From Endomychus coccineus (taxonomy: Eukaryota; Arthropoda; Insecta; Coleoptera; Endomychidae): 64,000 nt of DNA. The translations under genes were made by a program, and so were the position numbers. Where the stretch lies: NCBI GenBank assembly GCA_958510875.1, contig OY294067.1, positions 101,166,010-101,230,009 of the forward strand, given 5' to 3'. Of the stretch, positions 23,070 to 35,029 are shown piece after piece. Under the pieces are notes generated by a model, which saw only the letters and a program-made list of their open reading frames with translations, searched no databases and was not told the DNA's origin. The first letter of the stretch is position 1. Each line of letters starts with the position of its first letter.

Positions 23070-23780
23070 CCGATCTAATGAGATCAAAATGTTCGTGCAA
23101 AACAGTAGGTATTCACCAAACAACGTTATATCATTGTTATAGTTATCACTGCACCCAATCTTTTAGACTATACTTTTGTTCTCAGTTCAAATAAAGCATT
23201 AGATCTTTCATCTATTACTGTATTTTCTATGAGTAAATACTTAGCATGTGTAGATTCACCGACTGACTAATGAATTATCCACTGCAATCACACAGACTGA
23301 AATGAAAGTTACACGACGGTTCGTTAGGCCCTCGTTGAACATATGTTATGAGCGTAAACAAGTCAACGTACTGGCCGCTTGTCAAGACGGATATGGTGTA
23401 GTATAAACGTTTAGTGTCAACAAATGATCAGAATATCTTGTGAGCCAGCGATGAAATATTGGGAAATGAGGTATGCATCGGATTTTTTTCATAGGTTATA
23501 GGCATCAGAAAAGACCTCACTAGGTAAACAGTTCCACAACTACGCTGTTCGTTAGAAAATTCAACTGTTATCCACAGATCACTAAATTCCCTCGCCCATA
23601 GGGGCCGAAAAATATTGCAAATGATATTGCACTGAAAGGTTATTCCAATTGGAATCAGATATGTTCTACAAGGGTAGATACTAGGACCTTTATTGTATTA
23701 TTGAATTATTATGAAATATACGGATGAATTACCTCCTGTAACTACTATCGTCACCACCTTTTTTATCGAAAATCTTCTTG
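23070..23780. other. AT-rich spacer, nothing recognised
   Basis: No supported feature. Confidence 0.4.
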
Positions 23781-23879
23781 ACACTTCTGCAGGATAAATG
23801 GTCGATTGTGATCAAGATTTACTTGTTATTTCCGCGGAAACAGCTAACATACGTAGGACCAGTCTTCACTAGCTGAACA

Positions 23880-24345
23880 TGTAAGAAGTACAGGCCATAT
23901 GATCAACTTTAGCGGCACAAAGACTCTAGCCAACATTGAACACTTCTACACCAGAATAACCAGGGAGGCAATAGAGATCGAGAAACGTCCACATAGTCTT
24001 AACAAACGAGATGACGAACTAAGATTACCAGCAACATGGAAACCCGCTTTAGAAAGTCGGAAGATACAACCAAAAACAAGAGAGAACGTGGTATCCAGTG
24101 CACGTGCAACAGGTCACGGAAACTTTCCGGCTGTTTCCAGCGTCGCAATGACGTCATCCAAACGTGTCACTCGGAGCCAAACACGTAGAAATCAACCAAG
24201 CGTGAATAGTTCGAAAGTCCAAAGGTCAAGCATAACGGGGGATATAAATACCTGTCCCTCCAAGTAAGCGTCAGTTCGCCTAGATCTTCCAGACTCTACA
24301 GTCAAATCACCTGAAGATGGCAAATGCGACTTTGCCGAAACGTAT
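23880..24345 (+). mobile_element. Penelope-like element, GIY-YIG end and 3' end
   Basis: The plus-strand frame 23899-24267 has the C-terminal signature of PLE proteins after the GIY-YIG endonuclease core: KTLANIEHFYTRITREAIEI, then LNKRDDELRLPATWKPAL. It then continues as a low-complexity Ser/Thr/Arg tail. The RT and the GIY-YIG catalytic part are absent, so the copy is 5' truncated. The 3' end at 24311-24343 carries the hammerhead-like motif listed separately, followed by a TA run. Confidence 0.7.
24311..24343 (+). ncRNA. Hammerhead-like motif of a PLE
   Basis: ctgaaga, one base, ggcaaa, a 6-nt loop, tttgcc, then gaaac. This is the CUGANGA...GAAA core of hammerhead ribozymes around a 6-bp stem, with one extra base beside the stem. 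PLEs are known to carry hammerhead motifs near their ends. Stems I and III are not clear, so activity is not implied. Confidence 0.4.
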
Positions 24346-24362
24346 ATATATATATATATATA
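24343..24362. repeat. (TA)n tract
   Basis: Short TA run directly after the PLE 3' motif. Confidence 0.9.
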
Positions 24363-24736
24363 TTCAAAATTCAACCTGAAAAAGTATTATTTAACTATGA
24401 CACTATAAGCAACAATTTTGAGGTTAAATACCATAGAATTATCTTAAACTTGAATAGTTGATTATAATAGATGTGGATAGAGTGTTTATCATAGAATAAC
24501 TAATTCATACAATAATCATAGATATTTATAATTGTACAATCTTAGAATGTCTTGTATTTAATCAAATTCAATCCATTTCAAATTGTAATTAGCCATACAT
24601 TACTCTTTCACACACAACCGATCCAATGTTTTCTGCAGTTTTAATTGGATCTTAAAACACAAGTCGGCTGCAGACGCATTTCATTAAACGAAATCATCTA
24701 TTCTTTTCTAAATTACATGGAAACACTAATTTACAA

Positions 24737-24770
24737 TTTTGATGAAGACAATAAACATTGTCGAAACGTC
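24737..24770 (+). ncRNA. Second hammerhead-like motif
   Basis: tgatgaa, gacaat, aaac, attgtc, gaaac: a 6-bp stem with a 4-nt loop between hammerhead-like core halves. The first core base is T instead of C. It is probably the end of another PLE copy, with a partial inverted copy at 24924-24941. Confidence 0.35.
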
Positions 24771-24837
24771 AAAAAGAATTTTTATTTCATTTTATTTTCA
24801 GTATATATACGAACCAATATACCAAGAAAGCATACAA

Positions 24838-24884
<47 letters not shown>

Positions 24885-24940
24885 TTCGTATATATACTGA
24901 AAATAAATTGAAATAAAAATTCTCTTTGACGTTTCGACAA
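24757..24940. repeat. 64-bp-arm palindrome with TA centre
   Basis: 24757-24820 and 24877-24940 are near-perfect reverse complements (for example cagtatatacgaaccaatat and its complement). The centre is mostly (TA)n. A unit taccaagaaagcatacaaat occurs in the same direction at about 24821 and 24945. This looks like two PLE ends joined head to head. Confidence 0.85.
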
Positions 24941-25002
24941 TATACCAAGAAAGCATACAAATATTACAAATGGTTCAAGAATATCAATAAGAGATAATCT
25001 TA

Positions 25003-25008
25003 TATATA

Positions 25009-25085
<77 letters not shown>
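25003..25085. repeat. (TA)n microsatellite
   Basis: About 80 bp of TA repeats, with one interruption near 25011. Confidence 0.95.
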
Positions 25086-25088
<3 letters not shown>

Positions 25089-25161
25089 ATTAAAGTTTCT
25101 TTGCCCAATTGGCCACAATTTCGTGTATGTAACCGTTGATTTCAATCAACGATGTAACTTA

Positions 25162-25330
25162 AGGGCTATAGAATTCAATTTTCTGAACTATGAAGATAAC
25201 TTAGATAATTTATATTTCGGGATTCGAATCCCACCTATGCTTCAGTCTTTTACGTTTATTCATCTTTATAATCCTATGTTAAATTATCTATGTTATCTTC
25301 ATAATTCAGAAAATGTAATTCTATATCTCT
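25162..25330. repeat. 51-bp-arm palindrome
   Basis: 25162-25212 and 25280-25330 are reverse complements with about six mismatches (core ctgaactatgaagataac / gttatcttcataattcag). The 67-bp centre is unrelated. The palindrome gttgatttcaatcaac lies just outside on the left (25135-25150), and gtcacacaccgattacatatgtgtgac lies on the right (about 25350). Confidence 0.85.
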
Positions 25331-25384
25331 TCAATGTAACTATGGAACGTCACACACCGATTACATATGTGTGACGTAATTCAT

Positions 25385-27260
25385 ATCTTAAAATGACACT
25401 TCGAACACTGCGACTTAAAAGTATTCGTATGATAAGCATTTTTATCAGGAAAACACTGTTGTCATAATGGTTCAACAAAATACTATACTTCCATTTCAAT
25501 TATCAAGATGAGAAAAATTTCATTCGCAAGGTGGCTACCACGTCCGGAAACAATGCAGATCATATTTTCACTACTTTGAATCGATTTGCAAAATTTCAAA
25601 ACCATACTATCAATAAGAGCGGCGCAATTCTCTCCACAATAGTCTTGATGGTTTCAGAGAAGGTCAAAACGGATGGTTCCGCAAAAATCTGCTATTTTTT
25701 TCAGGCAGATTATAATAATTCCCTGATAGTACGTAAACTGAGAGAAATAATATAGTCTGAGGGAAAGAGTTTAAACAGGATACGAGCGCAATAATGAAGG
25801 GGTGACCAGCCTGTGCTCGTCTAGTCTGTTTGCCTTGTGTTGTGTTTCGCTTGTGGTGGAATGAAATATTTCAATGGGCATCGACCATGGAAATAGCTAT
25901 AGAAAATGAAGAGGTCGCCAACCTTCCTACGATGTTCTAGAGATATCAAAGAAATTGTCAGTATGGCGTCACCAACCAGTTTAATAGGAGCATATAAAAT
26001 TAAATTGCGCTGATCCCTCTATTCCTCAGAAGAATCGTCTCCGAGGTTTTGAAACATGATAATGTAGTCTCATGAGTGAATTATTCTAATGTAAATAAAA
26101 TCAATGTTGAGGACTGATTGCATCAAAAAATACAACATCAAAAAAGTGGAGAAAATCAACAATTAAGATGTAAAATAGATAATGAATTTATTCATGATAG
26201 AAACTGAGAATATGCTAATAATATCCAATTTCATTACTATATCATTTAATTAGTTATAAGTAATCATGAATAGTCTGTCTCCTTTTCCATTTTGATAATG
26301 ATATATTTTCGACCGTTGGAATAGTGATAGACTCTATAATATTTTTCATAGCTATCATTCTTCTTCAGAATCTAAGATTATTAACTATGAATCGTATTAT
26401 TATAATGACTAGCAATCTTGGAAAAATTCATGGAAACGATGATGAGGGCCATGCATCACATTCTATTGAATATTTGTATTCAACGAATTCAGCCATTACA
26501 AAAATTCATGGATAATCATAATTCTAGATGCCATAAAAATATCTTTTTGAAAATGTTGAGTTTGTGAACTCTTCAATAATTGAATATTTCACCACTTAGT
26601 GGCATTTAAAGAATAAGGTGATAAACAATTCTAAGAATACCAGTTGTGATGTAACCATTCTTAATATACATCAATAATCAAAGTTGGTGTTACCCAAGTG
26701 TAATTCAATGTCAAATTAGAAAATGGATAGCGGTTATTTCGTCACAATCTTCGAAAAGAATATTCACTACCAGTTTCGTAGTCTTATTTTCCTATCTCAT
26801 CTTCAGGTATGTGAGAGGATTCATTTTAGTGGTTGATCTAGTTACAATTTTGAAATTGTTGTATTCTTGAGTGATTATTTTTGTATGAAGTGCGCAAAAT
26901 GAGGTCTTGGAAACATAAATTTCACAAACGAAGTACAATTAACATTTTTTGTACATGGTGAATGAAACTCGATGTCTCAGCTCTATTATAAGAAAAGGAA
27001 AAACGATGGAAAAAATCTGAAGAAAGTTTAAATGGTATTGACTAAAGTCTATTTTAAGCCAAACGTGCATGTTTTTCCATATCTGGGAACTGAAGTAATA
27101 ACTTATATTTGTCTTCCCGTAAGCATACCTATATTTTGGTATATTCAAAGAGAGCTAATTTTTCTGAAGAAATTTTGTAGAGAATGGACCTTACCCAATC
27201 CCATTTAAGAACCTCTTTACAGTTTCTTCATCGTTTTACCTTTTCTTATATACAGCTGAG
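25385..27260. other. AT-rich stretch, nothing recognised
   Basis: Several short open frames on both strands, none with recognisable motifs. No repeat structure is evident. Confidence 0.4.
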
Positions 27261-27267
27261 ATATCAA

Positions 27268-27940
27268 GTTTCGTTCACCTTGTACAACTGTAACTTCTCA
27301 TCAATTGTCTAAGCTACCTACTATGTTATAAATGAATACTCTATACAATTCCGCAGCATCAAAATTAACTTGCTCTGTCGTTACTTTAGAAACGGATTGT
27401 TGCAGTGAAAAAAAAAGACTTATTTTCGTGGAGAAGAAAAGATTAGGTTCACGTACAGATAGAGATGAAAAAATTTCAACTTTTGTTGACGGGTGAACAA
27501 AAAGGTATGTTTAGAATTGTTGATAGTGTTTGTAATATGTATTCCTCTTAGGAAGTTAAAGACGAGAATACTGATTAAATTGTAGATTTCACTTATAAGG
27601 AATAAATTCGATTCTAGATTTTGAAAAGATAACCTTTGTACAAATTTTTGATTCACTTATCAGGATGTATATTTAGTTTTATTCTCATTTTACTATTACT
27701 ATTCAATGAATTGACATGCAGTAAACGTTGAAACTCGACTATATGAAAGAGGAATCCAATCAAAAGTATGTGTAAAAGACGATATACTGATCTCATATCA
27801 GTTATTGGATAGAGCATTAAAAACCAAGTGGAAAACTTTCTAATATATTCTATAATGCGAAAATGGAAACGAACAACCACAGAATATCTGGAATAAATGA
27901 GGAAGCCTGAAGTATATAATATGCTCCATACATAAAACAT
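27268..27940 (-). pseudogene. Possible chemoreceptor-like gene remnant
   Basis: Minus-strand frames 27940-27653 and 27656-27420 are rich in hydrophobic runs suggesting membrane segments (for example LLHILLIGFLFHIVEF and EIYNLISILVFNFL), separated by Lys/Asn-rich loops. A short end at about 27425-27310 reads FSLQQSVSKVTTEQVNFDAA and finishes YNIVGSLDN before a stop. That resembles the closing part of insect gustatory receptors, where LQ...F.A...F precedes the last membrane helix. The last helix is missing and the frames change, so it would be a pseudogene. AT-rich DNA easily mimics membrane segments, so the call is weak. Confidence 0.25.
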
Positions 27941-28091
27941 AAAAGCAGGTCATCCCGTTAACTCCGTATTTTTTTGTTCAAGATGTGACGATTTAGCATA
28001 TATTAAGTAGGTATACTAACTCGCCTTAGTTATCTTATCTTAGGATACCACTTTGTGGTGAAGCGAATATGAATATATTGTTGGTGAAGTG

Positions 28092-29075
28092 CAAATTGAA
28101 CCCAGTTATGCAATAAGGAACCAAGCGAGTTATTATTGTAAATCGGAATATTAACATTACATGGATCCAAATGTCATTTTCTATCAATCTGCAATAAGGA
28201 ATTGAACATTTTTAATATCAGCGCCATTTGTGGAGCGAAAGTTCTACCCTGCAGAAAATTATCTATAGCACAGTTTTCTATGAAGAATCGGAGGCATTTG
28301 ACTTCTTATTGCAGGTGATTTTGCTCATTTGATGGAGTCAACGTTGAGTTTTGCGAATTCAATGGTCGTACTGCAAAAGTTGCGAAGTTGTTGCAGTGGT
28401 ATTTAAATACTGTGTTATTTTGTCCTTTGAATCGATAATTTAGAATATTTATTTATGATTAAACAAATTGTATCTGAAAGAGTTGAACAATTTTCAGAAA
28501 ACGTTGCAAATCTGGTTGGATTTTGTTCAAATCAAGCAAGTGAATTCCAAATTGATAACCTTATGTTTTGTAACAGGAATTTACCATAATGACCACAAAG
28601 AAATGATAATAAATAAAAAAGGAATACATAATGAAAGTAGGTTTTTCAATTTCTTGAAACCGCTATGGTCAAATGGTAAGCCAGCAGCGCAAGCAAAAAT
28701 AAACTATATTCAATAATATTTGCATCTAATCCTTGAATCAGTTCACCACTTTCATACGAACCTCATAGTGAACTCACCTGGAGAGGGAAATATAGTTTCA
28801 GTTAATGGCGAATTGGATTCTGATTTGGGTACCCACTTTACCGTTCTAATTTTATTTCTGGAAGTGTTTTGTAACATAAGAGTTTAAGAGTTATGTTGCT
28901 ATTAATCAACAAAGAACCATAGGTTTGTTTCTAACTTACAAATAATGTATTTTATCGTTCGATACAAAATTTTTTTCAAATAAATATTCCGATTGAAAAT
29001 TTTTATAGTTTTCCTTAATTTTCTCTAAATAATGTAAATGTAGGTTGGTTCCTTGTTCCAACGGGGTTCAATTTG
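28092..29075. mobile_element. Unit with 31-33-bp inverted ends
   Basis: 28092-28124 (caaattgaaccc...aaggaaccaa) and 29045-29075 are imperfect reverse complements: two blocks match fully, separated by a 5-6 bp variable part. The enclosed 0.9 kb has no recognisable protein (an 82-codon plus frame at 28468-28716 is unassigned). A non-autonomous DNA element is likely. No target duplication was identified. Confidence 0.45.
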
Positions 29076-29079
29076 TTTT

Positions 29080-30400
29080 TCATGAATGAATTTTATACAA
29101 TGATTTTGAACATAATTAGCATTAAAGCACTGTAAAATATTAAAATGAGTAACTTAAAATGTATGGTTATATTTACCATCAGATGTTACCAAATCCATGA
29201 ATTAATAGCGAATGGCAAAGTGATCAAGGTGATCGAAAATACGATAGCGAATCAATAAGAAAGAAGATGCCTAATTGAGAAAGCAGAGAAGGTGATAAAC
29301 TTGTACATAATTAAGTGTATCGGACAGTTAATCTGTATATTAATCTATACGCATTATATCCTGATAACCTTCAAGGGAGTTCACTAATCTTAATGTTCCC
29401 AGCAGTGAAGTAATTATATATTCAATGATGATAAGAATTGACGATGATGCAATAAAATTCAGTGGGCTGTTTATATTATTTAATTCTTAAAAAATTATAA
29501 GAAATATTCGTTTTCCTTCTAGAATCATCACTACCTACATGATATTCCCAACTATGATGCTATTCCAGCTATTTCTACTGAGGAGCATTGGACTGAATTC
29601 GATCTGAAACAAGTATAATGATGAGATAAGAGCCAGCACAGGAGAAGAATTCTGCAAAAAAAAAGCTTCACGAGTAGACATTCAAGTTGTGAGATTAATC
29701 AAAGTGATTTAATATTTGCAGTTTTCTTGATACCGAGGCTCAAGTCACACTATCGCCTCGAAGTTCCTTCCGTTATATTATTAAGTAGAATTCTGAAGTG
29801 TTATGAAGGTGTTTGCATTCACATAAGAAGAATCTTGTTCGGGCCATTTTCGTGTTCAGTACAATGTAAGATTTTCGTATCAAATTTGACAGTCAATTCA
29901 AGGTATAACGTGGAAATAAAAGATCTTAATTACCTAAAATAATAAGGTCCTGTATGGGCTTCCCAACAAATGGAGCAAAATGTAACGTTCTTTTAATTGA
30001 GTTTAAATTTGTTTGATTCAAGTCAAATCAATGAAATCAAATAAATAGTGCAAGGTTGACAATCTTCCGCAGAAAACAAAATTTGGTCGGTTTCGTTCAT
30101 AATATTCCCTATTGATACCATTAGATTTCATCAAGATCTTAAAAATCAAATTTTTCTATTGAAAACTTTACCACATCAAGAATGTTAATTACTACTTCGG
30201 AATATCCTGGATATTATGACTTTTTGAATTATAATGAACTTATTAGTAAATACTCGAAATTGAAAGGAAACAGAATGTAAACCCGTATGGACTATAATTG
30301 TAATCTAGAAATTTAGAAAAAAGTATTTTGTAAATTTACCTGCATTTGAGATCTGAATATCCAAAAAGTCACATTTATTTCGACTAGAAGATTGAGCGGG
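29080..30400. other. AT-rich stretch, nothing recognised
   Basis: No supported feature. Confidence 0.4.
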
Positions 30401-30404
30401 TTTT

Positions 30405-30617
30405 TCATTTGAATGAGAATACGCCGGGTTTCAATTTCCGGAAAGATCCAGACAAGCTGAAGGACGTTTTTGATGATGTAGAAAACATAGAACTGGTCGA
30501 AGTGTCGCTACTCCTGCGTTCGCCGCTTCCTCTAGAATTACTTCTGTCCAAATGAAGAAATCCATCAATGACGTGTCGGATTGTTGAATGGGTTCTAGTG
30601 AAAGGATTTGTGTACAT
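30405..30617 (-). CDS. Ser-rich open frame, unrecognised
   Basis: Minus-strand frame of about 70 codons from an ATG near 30617 to TGA. It contains a strongly Ser/Arg-rich segment (RSNSRGSGERRSSDTSTSSM) followed by SFSLSGSFRKLKPG. It resembles a phosphorylatable cytosolic tail more than transposon sequence and is less AT-rich than its surroundings. No domain is recognised. It may be the last exon of a gene that lies to the right, but no upstream exon was found. Confidence 0.3.
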   Translation of the reverse strand: MYTNPFTRTHSTIRHVIDGFLHLDRSNSRGSGERRSSDTSTSSMFSTSSKTSFSLSGSFRKLKPGVFSFK

Positions 30618-30639
30618 TATAAACATTAACAACACGAGC

Positions 30640-31555
30640 TTTTTATTGTAACAATTGGTATCACCTCACGAGAGAATATTTAGCGTTTGTGGATTTCCTT
30701 GACTGCAATCCGTTTATATATCTACGGTATCAGGGCTGGACTACACGATTTAATCGTATGATACTGACTTCCTAGTGCAATGTTTGTACTTTAAACAAAA
30801 TAACGATTTTATTTACGCTTCATAATCTGTTTGTCATTGATATTCGCATTTACAAGTATGGTGAATATGAGTTTTAATTAGAACTCACACGTAATACTTT
30901 CTGGTTATCGATATCTTGTTCACAATGAATATCTTACACAGAACACCAAACTCCTCATGAGATCGCCATTGCCTCATGTACTAGTAGAAATATTAATAGA
31001 TTACATATAAAATAAATTACTAAATTCAAAATTCCAGCACATGTTTTCATATTGGTATCGCTTTGTTGACGAGTAATCTCTTGCTTTACAGGTAGTACCC
31101 GGCAAATGAATTCATTTTATACCTATGTTAGCAACTAAAATGCAAATATAGATTCCACTCTAAAGATAGAAAACAACAACTTTTTAGATCTGATAATATG
31201 ACGTACAAATAATTACTATCCCTTCGCCATTGATCGCAAGCCGACCCGCACAGATACCACCAAACTAAACACTTCTCTCCTGCAATCACACAAATTAGCA
31301 GCATTTAACTCTATGATACATAGGTAAGTTCATATTCCATTAAGTAAGCTTTGATTCAAAATTAAATAGAATCATAGATTTCGCTAAGTATAACGGTTAT
31401 GATGTCAAGATAATGAATGGAATACTTAAAATAAACTTGATAAAAAAATCCCTAAACCTGATTGGTCCACAGATTAATAATAATACCAAATCAAATTTCG
31501 CATGTCTCACATTTTCAAGTGAGCAATCGATTGAAAAACAGAATGACAACTCCTT
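30640..31555. other. AT-rich stretch, nothing recognised
   Basis: No supported feature. A 102-codon plus frame at 31413-31721 is mostly retrotransposon 3' sequence and spacer. Confidence 0.4.
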
Positions 31556-31564
31556 CCCTCCGGT

Positions 31565-32142
31565 CGGTAATTACCATAAGCCTATTTTCCTAAGGAGACG
31601 AAACATCTCATTCATACAACTCCATTTGACTTGTCGCAATGATTACAGGAATTATGAGAAAGGAAACCAACGGACCTCTTTGTCGTTGAGTCATGATTAC
31701 TCCTTATTGGCAACGCTGTAACTATGATTGGAAACTTGGTACCACTCGTCACGCAACACCGCTTCGATATAGCTACGAGAAATACGGAAGCTGTCAAATT
31801 GCGTAGTACAGAACAAAGGCTCCATTCATAAAAGGTGCACGGCGTTGTCGCCTTCTGAACAAATGATGCAATAGAATGAAATAGTTCTGTATTGAAAAAA
31901 AAACAGTATTGCTTCTAATATAACCAATAAATAATGCTATGGATGTTTTTATAATAATTACAAATCTCAATCCGGCACACAGAACAACTAATTCGGCAAC
32001 AGCACATTCCATACGGCCATACTTGTAATATACAGCGATCTGAGTGGCATGAAATTTTGGCAATGCTGATCGTGTTTAAATGTAAGCAATTGTGTCTCCT
32101 TAGGATAATAGGTTTATGGTAATTACCTTCAGGTGTTCCCAA
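31565..32142. repeat. Inverted pair of a retrotransposon 3' UTR motif
   Basis: ggtaattaccataagcctat...tcctaaggagac at 31565-31600 (plus) and the same 36-bp segment on the minus strand at 32142-32094 differ at a few positions. The minus copy is the 3' end of the element at 32094-33615. The plus copy suggests the tip of a second, convergent copy. Confidence 0.75.
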
Positions 32143-33615
32143 GACGTGTGCCATAAGTAGCCTTATTGTACCCAGAATAATTGCCTTCTGCGTCCGGTCT
32201 ATCAAGATATGCGCCGAGTTCTCACAAGTTCGAATGCAGCGAAGAACGAATTCTGTCCAAAACACCGATCATCAAAACCACTAATACGACTTTGTATGCG
32301 AATAGCGTGCGGAGCTCAAACAGGTCTTTACACCTTGTCCATTTTTTCTCCTTTTTCAAAAATATGTTTTTCTCTGTTGGAGCAGAGAATTCAATGACAT
32401 ACATATTCTTGGCTAGTTTATCGAGGAGAACAGCGTCAGGCATATTTGATTTTATGGACCTGGCGATCGGAAACGGGTGATTCCAGTAGATCTGGCTTTT
32501 TTCGTTTTCGACAACGGGCTCAATATCTTCTGGCATGTAAGGTAGCATCGGCTCTTGGTGTATTCCGTACGAGTGCCTTACATGGTAATAGAGTACCCGT
32601 ATACCCGCATTACGGCGATAGGTGTACGCCGAAGCCGCTTTGCCGGTCATGCCGACAGAAGTTGGAAAAGCGTCACAGGCGCCTTTCGACGAGCCCTGCA
32701 GCTGACATCAGGAATCTGTTTAGCCATCTCGGGAAGCTGCGGTAAATCCGCTGGTCTCAGATGTAAGCTCGGCTGACCTCAGGTAGCCGAAAGTCAGCCT
32801 GGTTGCCAAGCCGAGCGTTTCGATCTTTCTGTAGAAAGCATCATGTATCGGCTTATTAACATGCCACCTGAGCATTAGATCTTGCCCCGCAGCATTTATC
32901 TGGGCTTACAGGCGAGAAAGGTGCAACCCCAGGGCGCCCTCTAGTAGGCCTTCTTGACTGATGTGAATTTCGAGACCAAGTTCAGCCGCAGTTTCATTTC
33001 TGCCTTAACGATGAATACCCTCATACCGGTCAATTCGTGAATTTTTACAAGGCACAAGAAGGGGTATGACCTCCTAAGAACTTCACACGCTATACTCAGA
33101 ACCACACTTCGATGCAGACCCTCCAGACCGAGAAGTCCCCTAACTCTCCGGTGACGTGAAAGATAAATGTTTGAAACGGACGACCTAGGATGCAAACTAT
33201 GATGGATCTTCATCATTTTCTCAGTGTCGAGTCTATGCAGCTCATCGACCGTCCATTTCACCAAAAGGGTAGAGCAATACTGAAACGACAAGCATCTTGT
33301 TCTCCCTCGAAAGTTCGGAAGGCCAAATCGAACAAGATTTCTGTATTTGCTGCGGAGAGCCTTTTTCTGAGAAGCGCAATAATTAGGACGCTGTTCAATC
33401 TCCAGGTATCGATAGGTCTCTCTAGCATCAAATCGTTTGAAGATACTTCCGTCGGAAAGCTGCATATTCTCGTGAATTTCCGGAGGTCGTTCTCTTTCAA
33501 TCCAAACTTCATACCTACGGCTCGTGTATATTCTTGAATCACGTTGAGAGCCTGATGAAGATTTTTCTCCCCACAGGAATACAGTTTCAGATCATCCATG
33601 TAAAATAAATCTATA
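32094..33615 (-). mobile_element. R2/R4/Dong-like retrotransposon, 5' truncated
   Basis: The minus strand starts exactly at the RT active site: FYMDDLKLYSCGEKNLHQAL (about 33610-33550), then LDTEKMMKIHHSLHPRSSV and a RGLLGLEGLH block, as in the thumb of R4/Dong-type proteins. After a decayed Cys/His region (about 32700-32640) comes YNHPFPIARSIKSNMPDAVL-like sequence (32222-32650 frame) with a PD...EFSAPTEKNI arrangement. This is the restriction-like endonuclease that nicks the target before reverse transcription. Frameshifts occur at 33465 and near 32780. The 3' end is at about 32094. The truncation point inside RT is typical of incomplete reverse transcription. Confidence 0.85.
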
Positions 33616-33619
33616 TTTC

Positions 33620-34785
33620 ATTTGAAAAAAAAATTATTATAAATAAAGATCCGATATCTCAATTGCAATGAAAATTACAATCCTTCATATACACAGTAAT
33701 GCAATTCAGTTTATTGGATACTAAAATTTCAATCGTTTACGGATGTGTTGTAAGTGATAAAACCTTCCTATGAGAGCTTCAATCAGAAGGCTCATCAACA
33801 ATTAATCAAAAACTCTACACCCTGACCAAGTTTCTATCATAAGTTGCTAGCTATATTTATAGGTAATGTGAATTTCTGTATTCCGAAATGTATATAGCCT
33901 TTTACCAATTTTATTTAAAAGGAGTGCTACATTAGCAGTTGATACTATACCTGCTCAGATAAGTATATATTGAGTGAAAAAAGTACCTTTTATTGCTATC
34001 TATTGATAGACTTTAAGAATAAATAAGCTACATCTTTTCCAGCTTATCAGTTGTTGAAGAAAATATAATAATTAGTTGAAATATTTTAGAACATAATACA
34101 ACCAAAATCATCTAAATATGAATATTATCAGTTATATTTACAACTAAACTCATGTACAAGGTGTCCAATTTTTGACAAATTTTCAGCACACCTTCGTTAT
34201 TTTCAAAGATAGAAGTATCCGGTTTTCGCAGCATTGATCTAGTTTTTAGTAAAACAAGATTTCTTGAACGAAATTGTCATGGTCTATTTCGTAAAAAATG
34301 CGATCGATACAGTTTTCAACGTAGAATACTTGTTTCTTTCTAACTTCATACAATTTGAAGATGTGAACTGAAGTTGTATTTTCTTGAATGAAATGGCCTG
34401 TGTATTTATATATTTGCGTTAGGCTTGTTTTCAGCTTTTCGAAAATATACAATAGTACGTATTATTTTGGAATCTTTCTGAATAAACCACAGTTTTCTAC
34501 AATAAAATAAATTATTTTATAAGAGCCCATAACGCTGATGGAATAAAACAAAAATATATGCTTATAGCTTGTTCTGGTAATATTTAATTCAATTTTAAAT
34601 ATCCAAAAACATAAATTCTGAACAATATAAACAGCAGTTTCAAGTTTTTTATAAAACGTACACATTTGTTCTTTGTTCAATGAACAGAAAAGCTGCTCAA
34701 AATTATCACCGTTTTCCCCAACACAAGGTTCATACAATGTGGATATTCATCTTAGGGAATTTTAAAGTATCTTGATCGTCTCTGA
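33620..34785. other. AT-rich stretch, nothing recognised
   Basis: Minus-strand frames at 34246-34452 and 34462-34737 are unassigned, and no transposase block is visible in them. Confidence 0.4.
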
Positions 34786-34789
34786 ACAT

Positions 34790-35020
34790 TTTGAAATGCG
34801 AGGGTAGTTGCTTTACGCAATTCTTGCATGTTGCGATGGCGATTGCTATTTACCTTATTCTGTAAATAACTCCACAAAAAGAAGTCAAGAACGGAAACAT
34901 CGCGCGATCGTGGAGGTCATCTTATTCGGCCCATTTTTAGGGAAAATGGTATTCCAAGAAAGGGCATTTACTTGAGCATTCGGGCTGGTGTCCCGTCCTG
35001 TTGGAGATAGATAGTGTTCA
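34790..35020 (-). mobile_element. Tc1/mariner-type transposase remnant
   Basis: The minus strand shows two catalytic blocks in order. NTIYLQQDGTPAR (second Asp, about 35017-34981) comes first, and after a degenerate stretch PPRSRDVSVLDFFLW (third Asp, about 34917-34873) continues into NKVNSNRHRNMQELRKA. The order and sequence match the IS630-Tc1-mariner group, close to the type at 60292-62620 (RSPYLTPCDFFLWG there). Stops interrupt it and no inverted ends were found. The sequence to 35560 on the right may be the decayed N-terminal part. Confidence 0.75.
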
Positions 35021-35029
35021 AGTGCCGTG

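Noticed and set aside
24645..25108. Ile-Tyr-rich frames on both strands
   Set aside because: Also produced by TA tracts.
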